DNA of 64,000 nt from Hormiphora californensis (Eukaryota; Ctenophora; Tentaculata; Cydippida; Pleurobrachiidae): contig CM035358.1 in NCBI GenBank assembly GCA_020137815.1, positions 2,187,821 through 2,251,820 of the forward strand, written 5' to 3'. The stretch's first letter is position 1. Every line of letters begins with the position of its first letter. The notes beneath the pieces are model-generated. The model was not told where the DNA came from, did no database searches, and saw only the letters and a program-made list of their open reading frames with translations. Of the stretch, positions 57,449 to 64,000 are shown in pieces. Position numbers and translations under genes: made by a program.

Positions 57449-60400
57449 TTAAAATTGATTAAATTTGGTAGAATTAAAAGTGTTATATAATAAGTTAATG
57501 TCATTGAGTTCGCTCTTATACTGCCTCGTTTTAGTGAACTTATTGCCTCTGTGCCCTCTCAAGCTAATGACAGTTGTTCTGAGCAGGGTGAAAGACAACC
57601 GCTGCCTAATGTAACGGATGGTGTCAGAGTAAGCCTGGTGTGTTTTGTCAGCAAGCAGCTTGGCAAGGCGCCTGTAGAATTTTTCTGCCTCGTTGCCCAG
57701 GGCACCAGTTACTGAAAACACGAGTGGGCAAAAACAACTCTGTTCAACCTCAAGGACACGTTCGTTATAGCAGCGTTTTTTCTCGTCCTCGTGTCGTTTC
57801 AGAGCTGTATCAAGAGGAATGGCACTGTTTGTGGGAGCCAATGGATTGAAGATGCGCACATCTGTGTAAATTTTGTCCATGGGAAGCCAAAAATCCCTGG
57901 CAGCAACATCAAGGCGAGCATCATTTGCAGTGTTTGCTGATTTCAACCGGAAGGTTTCGCCAGTGATTGGGAGAAGATGGGGTTCTCTTGAAACATCACG
58001 GCATCCCGCCTCTTTCAGCAGGTTTGCAGTAAGGTCCCGTATCTCATTATGCCGCAGCTGCACGTAACCACCAAGATGACAAGAGAGGCTGTGTTCAGTG
58101 GTGTTAGGTTTTCCACACGGACAGTTTGGTGGTCTACCCTCAAGTTCCAAGCAGTAGCGGAGGGACATGGAGTCCCAGAACTCCTGTTTGTTCAGATTGA
58201 ACCTATGTTCCTTGAGGGGGAGAGATGTTACCCATATGGACGATCCTCGCCGTGTTCTCTCTTGGTGAAAACGCTGTTCGGTGGGTGGCAGTGCCTCTCT
58301 CACAAGCTCTTCAGCCTTGGTCTGGCTCAGCCGTTTGGTGGTCAACATCTCGGATTTCGCAGACACCAGATCCCGCTTCAGCAAATGCAAACTCTCTGGA
58401 TCAAATTGTGTTTTCTGTCCGTTAATGATTTTGGAGAGTGGTGCAGTAGCTGCAGCAGAACTGGTGTATTCGAAATCCGCGATCTCGACGGGATTAAAGA
58501 TTCCAAGGCCCCCGTGGCGGGCAGGGAGTGACAAGAGCTTCCGATTGTTCGGTGTCAGTTGGTTGCTGATTGTTTTTGGGATGAATTTGGATGATATGAT
58601 GTCTTCCAGTGGCTGGAAGAGACCAGAGATGTCCTTGGTAGTTCTCATAATAAACAACCACCGTTTGGAGAGTCCCATGATGTAAGCAGAGAATGATGGA
58701 TGGGGCTCAGATGTTGAAAAATCCGATAAGTCTGTAAGCTCCTGGGCCCACGTCTCAACCTGTTGACTGACGTACTGTTTCTTAAACTCGTCGGTACCTA
58801 GGGGAGCTCCGAGATATCTCTGTCCCTCTGATGTAATATGCACACCTGTGTCCTTGAAAATAGAGCTGGCAGTGTTCTCAAGCCCAGGTTTGACGATCAG
58901 CACAGACTTCTTTCCATTGGGGAAATAGCCTAATCCTGGGCCAACTTCGCACAGAATGTCCCACCACTTCCGCATAGCCAAGAGTTTCCCAACAGATGCA
59001 CCGTCATCGGCAAAGAAGATCTGTGCACAGTCTGCCTCGGAAAGGGCTGAGATGAGAGGATTCAGGCTGATGCAGTACCAGGGAGATGCAAGGTTGCAAC
59101 CCTGAGTGGTGCCTTCACTACTCAGAATGAAAGTGCCATTCTGTAGGAAAAGTTTGGCAGGGGATCGGTAGATGTTGATCGTGAAGGTGGCGAGTGGGGG
59201 GCAGAGGTATCGGAGATTGACGAGAGCGGTAGCCCGATTAAGCACATTAAAGGCGTTGGTTGCATCCGCTAAGAGCACTCCCTCAGAGCCATCGTCATCA
59301 AACATGCTAGACATGCTGTGGACGGCAGCCTCAATTCCACCCTGAAGACCAGAGGCAAGCTGCAGTGGCCCGGCTGCTTCAATGATGTCACTGTGTAGAT
59401 GGCAGACAACAGTACGCCCAATGATACGCCGGAGTATTTCCCCGATGCCGATGGGGCGGATACTCGGATTCTTGTTGAGGGCGATCAATCGACATGAGAC
59501 CAAGGCAGAGATGGTGTGTGGGTTGATGAAAGAAGTGCAGAGGCGACGAGTCATTCTTGCCAAAGCATGGGCCAGGGCATCAGATTCGAGGTGGAAGGTT
59601 CTACTACACAACATTCTCGCCCACAGTGCATCGGTCATTCCACTGGGACCTGCCCCTCCCTTGGTTGTGGCAGCTGATCTCCTGATTGATTCAGTGTCAA
59701 TACTGTCAAACAGTGCTGGTTCAACACTGGGAGCTGGCAGGCGGGAGACTAAAAGGTCTCGGTTGAGTGGCTGGGCAGGGGGGTGTTTGGCACGGAGCCC
59801 CTCAATCACTTCAGGGGAGGGTGGGAGTGGTGCAGACGGAGAGGAGTTTAGCACACGGAGGGCCGCTGCAACTTTACCGTTCAACATGAGTCGAGAGAAG
59901 CTCTTCCGGGAATTCTGATGGTTGCTACTCATAGGGATTTTGGATTGAATAGCTTTGCACTCCCGGACTAGGCTATCGAAGTCTCCCTCTCTCCACAGTT
60001 GTAGCCTTCTCCTGAGGGCCTCACATTCTTCAGAGGGCTTGGATCGTTAGCCTGGTTTCTGAAGGAGCAGGGCTCCCATCAGGTGGAGCGCTGTGATGGC
60101 AAATGGCTCCAGGGGTGAAGAGTTTGTCCAACCGTTAATCAGACGGGTTGCCTCGCTAATGAAGGCCTTTCCGGCTGCACCTGCTGGTAGTTTTTTAAAG
60201 AGATTTGGTTTCCAACTTGCAACAGTACAATGAATTTCATACAGAGTCTGGGGGAGAGTCATTGTAATTACTGCATGAAACACAAAGTTCAGAGGATTCA
60301 TCAGAATTCACCGATATGGAGTGGGTTGAAGAAGAAGGGCAGGAGGATGGAAGGTTGGCGGAAGAACGGGATGGGGGAGGAGGAGCGATGGACTGGTTGG

Positions 60401-60455
60401 ATGGCGCTGGAGTCTTCTTGCGCTTGGACGTTTGCCGCTTCGTGCGTCCTGTCAT
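57449..60455 (-). pseudogene. PHD/reverse transcriptase/nuclease-like element gene, damaged copy
   Basis: The ORF 57449-59932 (827 residues) carries the RT and C-terminal domains. RT motif A is LADATNAFNVLNR and motif C is FFADDGAS. A CxCGKPNTTEHxLxC zinc motif and a nuclease-like block (ARLDVAARDF, YTDVRIFN, KRHEDEKKR) follow. In the same frame upstream, one TAA at 60047-60049 cuts it off from 60050-60301, whose residues match the N-terminal domain of the right-hand copy (LHLMGALLLQKPG against IHLMGPLLLQNPG). A further frame break near 60260 separates the K/R-rich start (MTGRTKRQTSKRKK at 60455). The PHD finger is reduced to one CVSC. It is not a recent duplicate of the intact copy: identity is only moderate throughout. 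Confidence 0.85.
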
Positions 60456-60763
60456 ACCAACGTGCCCGGACTGCCCCTCCTGGGCTGGCTCTACATCCTG
60501 AGGCGAAATCTCAAATTAATTTTCTTCGATTTTTCAAGAGTTTTAAGCAATTTTTTACTACATCTACCACGCTTTTTACATTTGGTGATTGGTCCAGTAT
60601 TTTAAACTTTCCCAACTTAAAATTAAAGTGCGTTTCAAACGACTTGACCTGAGATTCCTGGAAATTCAGGATTTCCCCTTTGTAAATACACGCGCGATGC
60701 GCCAAATTCCAAGAATTAATTTGAGATCTCTTCCAACCCGGCCCTCGCGGTCGGTTAGGTTTA
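60456..60763. other. Divergent spacer between two head-to-head RT genes
   Basis: 308 bp between the two start codons. It contains the left inverted repeat of the right-hand element (60622-60649). Probably holds promoters for both. Confidence 0.6.
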
Positions 60764-63700
60764 GTGATGAAGAAAAGTACGAAGAGGAGAACGAACAAGA
60801 CCACCGTTCCCCCTTCCTCGTCCTCGGATCCACGCTACAACTGCCCAGCATGTAATGTCTACTTGTACGAAGAAGATGACATCCCCTGTGTAGCTTGTGA
60901 CAATTGTAACGGTTGGTTCCATTTAAAGTGTGTTGGTATTCCGGACTCAGACTATGCCAAAGTTACTGCCAAACCTCACTGGTACTGTCCCAGCTGTATT
61001 AGGCTTCCAAACTTTATACCTGCAGCTCCCCTCAAGACATCATGGGGTAAGCTGTCAGGCCAAGCTCTTTCTGATTCCTTCTCACGCCTCCTCGTCTCTG
61101 TTTCCTCTTTCCGTCCCAACCTTTTCAAGCTTCCTTCCGGAAGTTCCGGCAAGCAGTTTATAACTGAATGCACCCGGCTCATCAAGGAATGGAACTCTTC
61201 TTCTGGCCTTGAGAGTGTTGCAATAACAGCCATCCATCTCATGGGTCCTCTCCTATTGCAAAACCCTGGTAAAAAATCCAAACCAAGTGAGCAATCGGCT
61301 GCCCTTCTCAGACGTTTACTCCTTTGGCAAGCTGGCGAATTTCACACTTTACTATCAGAGTGCATGGTTATTCAGTCCAGGTTACCTAAGTCTACAACAT
61401 CAGACAACAGAAGGGGTTTTGTAAGGATGATGTTTACAGGGAGAGTCGGAGCTGCACTACGACTACTCAGTGCTACTCCCTCTGCAGCCCTCGACATCAC
61501 CCCCGAGGTGTTGGAAAACCTCAAGGAAAAGCACCCGGATGCTGCTCCTCTCAGTCCTGATCACCTCGTGTCTACCCAGCTCCCTCCTTCTTTCGAACCC
61601 GCCATTTTTCATGACCTCAACTCGGATACCATAAGGCGAGCTGCTGCTGCCACAAAGGGTGGTGCCGGCCCAAGTGGTATGTCAGACGGCCTCTGGACCC
61701 GTATGCTCTGCAGTAAAGCTTTTAGAAAGGCTTCCGATGACCTTTCTCACGAAGTTGCCATCATGACGAGACGTCTATGCACGGTTTATGTCGACCCCAG
61801 CTCACTAACTGCGTTCCTGTCCTGCAAGCTAATTGCCTTGGACAAGAATCCTGGGATAAGGCCTATCGGTGTTGGCGAGGTTCTCCGTCGGATAGTAGGT
61901 CGAGCAGTAGCACAACATCTCAAACCCGAAATCATTCAGGCTGCCGGCCCCTTACAACTCGCTGCCGGCCAGCAAGGCGGAGCTGAAGCTGCTGTTCACT
62001 CAATGAGAGAATTCTATGCAGACGAGGGTACTGAGGCTGTTCTCCTAGCTGATGCTCGTAACGCGTTCAACATCCTAAACCGGCAAACCGCCCTGGTGAA
62101 CCTCAGGCACCTTTGTCCAGCTCTCTCCATCTTTGCGATAAACCTTTACCGTTTCCCAGTTCGTCTATATCTCTCCAACGGCACATTTATCCTCTCTGCA
62201 GAAGGCACCACCCAAGGGTGTAACATCGCCTCTCCTTTCTATTGTATCAGTCTTCGCCCTCTCATCGACAAACTGTCAAGGACTTCCCCAAAACAGATTT
62301 TTTACGCTGATGATGGAGCCTCTGCCGGTTCCCTAATCGGTGTGAGAGAATGGTGGGACGCTCTGGTCACCAACGGTCCCGGTTACGGCTACTTCCCAAG
62401 ACCGGATAAGTCAGTATTAATCGTAAAACCAGAACACCTTGAAAAAGCAAAGTCGATCTTTTCAGACACTGCTGTAATCATCAAATCAGACGGCCACAGA
62501 TACCTGGGCGCTCCTATTGGTACCTTAGATTACCAGCGGGAATATGTGGCCAAGGATGTTTGCCGCTGGGTAACGGATGTCACAGCGATCTCCAAAATTG
62601 CTGAAACTGAACCCCAGGCAGCATACTCGGCTTTCTGTATGGGGCTGTCAAAGAGATTTCTCTTTCTAATGAGGACGACCCCGAACATCTCTGAGCTCTT
62701 CAGGCCCTTGGAGTCAACAATTTCATCTGTTCTCCTTCCAGCTATCCTCAACAATCACTTCACCCCTCTACACCGAGAACTGTTTTCCCTGCCTTGCAGA
62801 AACGGAGGACTTGGTATTGAAAATCCATGTGAAGTCGCGGATCTTGAGTATCAACGATCCCTTCATGCTACTGCACCGCTCTCTCAGATTATTACTGAAC
62901 AGAACATAAATATTACTGATGAGAGAGCGGTTGCTGTTGCTAAGGGGTTAAAAACAGCCAAGCAGGAAGTAATTCAGATGAAAAAAGAACACCATAAAAA
63001 TCGTTTATCTGCTGTTTCCGACCAGCTAGCCCCAGACTATCGCAGACTCCATGATGAGCTTTGTAGACGTGGCTCTTCCACCTGGTTGACAACCCTTCCC
63101 TTGGAGGAACACGGCTTCAATCTCAACAAATCCGAGTTTCGTGATGCTCTTGCCCTGAGGTATGACCTTTCCCTTCGGGAGTTTCCCAACCATTGTGCTT
63201 GTGGTAAACCAAACTCCATTGAACACTGTCTAACTTGTGCTCGTGGAGGCTATGTGCATCTCAGGCACAACCAGATTCGCGATCTAACTGCCAATCTTCT
63301 AGTGGAGGCTGGGTGTACGGATGTTAAAGTGGAGCCCCATCTTCTCCCTCTAACTGGTGAGACTCTCCAATATGCCTCCGCGATCACCAATGATGAGGCA
63401 CGTCTTGATGTCTCGGCTCGTGGTGTCTGGTCTGACTTATCAAAACTGTTCATTGATGTCCGCATCTTCAATTCTCGAGCCCCAACCAACAAATCATTGC
63501 CAGTCAACAAGGTTTTGAAGAAGCACGAGGACGAGAAGAAGCGTGCTTATGGAGAGCGTGTACTGCAGGTGGAGAAAAGCTCCTTCACACCAGCTGTTTT
63601 CTCTACCTCTGGAATCATGGGCGATGAGGCTGACAAACTTTACAAACAAATTGCCCACCTACTCTCAAAAAAGACCAAACAGTCCTACCCCGATTGCATC

Positions 63701-63972
63701 CGGTATATCAGACAGAGACTATCTTTCTGCCTGTTAAAAACTCTTATCATTAGTCTCCGGGGTCATCGTGGCCAGAGCCCGAAGAGTTTTAGTGATCGCA
63801 ATGACATTAACATTTTATACATGATTAAAAACAATAACCAGAATTAATTTATTATACCCAATTTATGTACAGATAAGATTGATTTCTATATCCATTTTAC
63901 TAATTGAACCGGTACCCCGGCTTTCGAAAAAGGGAAGAATTACGGGTCAAGTCGCTTGAAACGGACTTTAAT
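60622..63972 (+). mobile_element. Element carrying the intact PHD-RT-nuclease gene between inverted repeats
   Basis: A 28 bp sequence starting ATTAAAGTGCGTTTCAA (60622-60649) recurs inverted at 63945-63972 (starting GGTCAAGTCGCTTGAAAC) with three mismatches. The intact ORF lies between, 115 bp from the left repeat and 97 bp from the right. The window ends 28 bp after the right repeat, so target duplication cannot be judged on that side. Whether these are true element ends or a repeated motif is open. Confidence 0.5.
60764..63847 (+). CDS. PHD finger / reverse transcriptase / zinc / restriction-like endonuclease-like protein, intact
   Basis: 1,027 residues, uninterrupted. A K/R-rich start is followed by a PHD finger (C27, C30, C45, C48, H53, C56, C75, C78; C4HC3). 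A helical region holds RPNLFKLPSGSSGKQFITEC and LMGPLLLQNPG. A pre-RT segment has GGAGPSGMSD (the left copy has GGAGPSGMTD). The RT domain has IRPIGVGEVLRRIVGRA, motif A LADARNAFNILNR (D430), GTTQGCNIASP (motif B) and motif C FYADDGASAG (D516, D517). A thumb-like region follows. The C-terminal zinc motif CACGKPNSIEHCLTC (about 811-825) precedes a block with VEPHL, ARLDV (about 884), FIDVRIF and KKHEDEKKR. That order (zinc motif then E/D/D/K block) is like the restriction-like endonuclease of R2-type non-LTR elements. Clade not assigned. The only long gene on the plus strand. Confidence 0.88.
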   Translation: MMKKSTKRRTNKTTVPPSSSSDPRYNCPACNVYLYEEDDIPCVACDNCNGWFHLKCVGIPDSDYAKVTAKPHWYCPSCIRLPNFIPAAPLKTSWGKLSGQALSDSFSRLLVSVSSFRPNLFKLPSGSSGKQFITECTRLIKEWNSSSGLESVAITAIHLMGPLLLQNPGKKSKPSEQSAALLRRLLLWQAGEFHTLLSECMVIQSRLPKSTTSDNRRGFVRMMFTGRVGAALRLLSATPSAALDITPEVLENLKEKHPDAAPLSPDHLVSTQLPPSFEPAIFHDLNSDTIRRAAAATKGGAGPSGMSDGLWTRMLCSKAFRKASDDLSHEVAIMTRRLCTVYVDPSSLTAFLSCKLIALDKNPGIRPIGVGEVLRRIVGRAVAQHLKPEIIQAAGPLQLAAGQQGGAEAAVHSMREFYADEGTEAVLLADARNAFNILNRQTALVNLRHLCPALSIFAINLYRFPVRLYLSNGTFILSAEGTTQGCNIASPFYCISLRPLIDKLSRTSPKQIFYADDGASAGSLIGVREWWDALVTNGPGYGYFPRPDKSVLIVKPEHLEKAKSIFSDTAVIIKSDGHRYLGAPIGTLDYQREYVAKDVCRWVTDVTAISKIAETEPQAAYSAFCMGLSKRFLFLMRTTPNISELFRPLESTISSVLLPAILNNHFTPLHRELFSLPCRNGGLGIENPCEVADLEYQRSLHATAPLSQIITEQNINITDERAVAVAKGLKTAKQEVIQMKKEHHKNRLSAVSDQLAPDYRRLHDELCRRGSSTWLTTLPLEEHGFNLNKSEFRDALALRYDLSLREFPNHCACGKPNSIEHCLTCARGGYVHLRHNQIRDLTANLLVEAGCTDVKVEPHLLPLTGETLQYASAITNDEARLDVSARGVWSDLSKLFIDVRIFNSRAPTNKSLPVNKVLKKHEDEKKRAYGERVLQVEKSSFTPAVFSTSGIMGDEADKLYKQIAHLLSKKTKQSYPDCIRYIRQRLSFCLLKTLIISLRGHRGQSPKSFSDRNDINILYMIKNNNQN

Positions 63973-64000
63973 GATAAGAGAACCGTCGCGCTCTTTGATT
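63848..64000. other. 3' flank of the RT gene
   Basis: 153 bp, A/T-rich, with the right inverted repeat at 63945-63972. No poly(A) tail or polyadenylation signal was clear. Confidence 0.5.

Overview
The window is nuclear DNA from an animal. Conserved metazoan genes (SMC2, LAMTOR5, MOCS2B, CIAO1, POLR1A, PSMB6, an Argonaute) are cut by many short GT-AG introns. Introns and spacers are full of palindromic MITEs, minisatellites and retroelements. A sponge or other early-branching animal is my best guess, from the PHD/RT element family and the compact layout; this is inference from protein style only.

Layout. Every gene from position 74 to about 60455 reads on the minus strand. SMC2 (74-20186; its last exon lies left of the window) has a 9 kb intron holding a young LTR element without a gag-pol ORF (2755-11321), another intron holding an intronless thrombospondin-repeat membrane protein gene (622-2139), and a third holding an antisense tRNA-Leu. 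Then come LAMTOR5, a MOCS2B-like molybdopterin synthase large subunit, three tandem C2H2 zinc-finger genes (the middle one a chimera of its neighbours), CIAO1, POLR1A, a GT31 glycosyltransferase, PSMB6 and an Argonaute that lacks two of its four slicer residues. The right end carries a 1.09 kb tandem duplication, a 2OG-Fe(II) oxygenase, and two diverged PHD/reverse transcriptase/nuclease-like genes arranged head to head. The left one is broken; the right one is intact and lies between inverted repeats.

The host genes are housekeeping genes for chromosome condensation, lysosomal TORC1 signalling, molybdenum cofactor, cytosolic Fe-S assembly, rRNA transcription, proteasome and small-RNA silencing. 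I see no shared pathway. Their link is structural: same strand, and spacers often only 130-670 bp.

Recurring themes: (i) minisatellites that begin exactly at splice junctions and multiply decoy splice sites; (ii) several families of fold-back MITEs with TA, TTAA or 9 bp target duplications; (iii) single-base insertions that break only SMC2, MOCS2B and POLR1A, most simply read as assembly error. Exon boundaries were worked out by hand from splice consensus, reading phase and family conservation.
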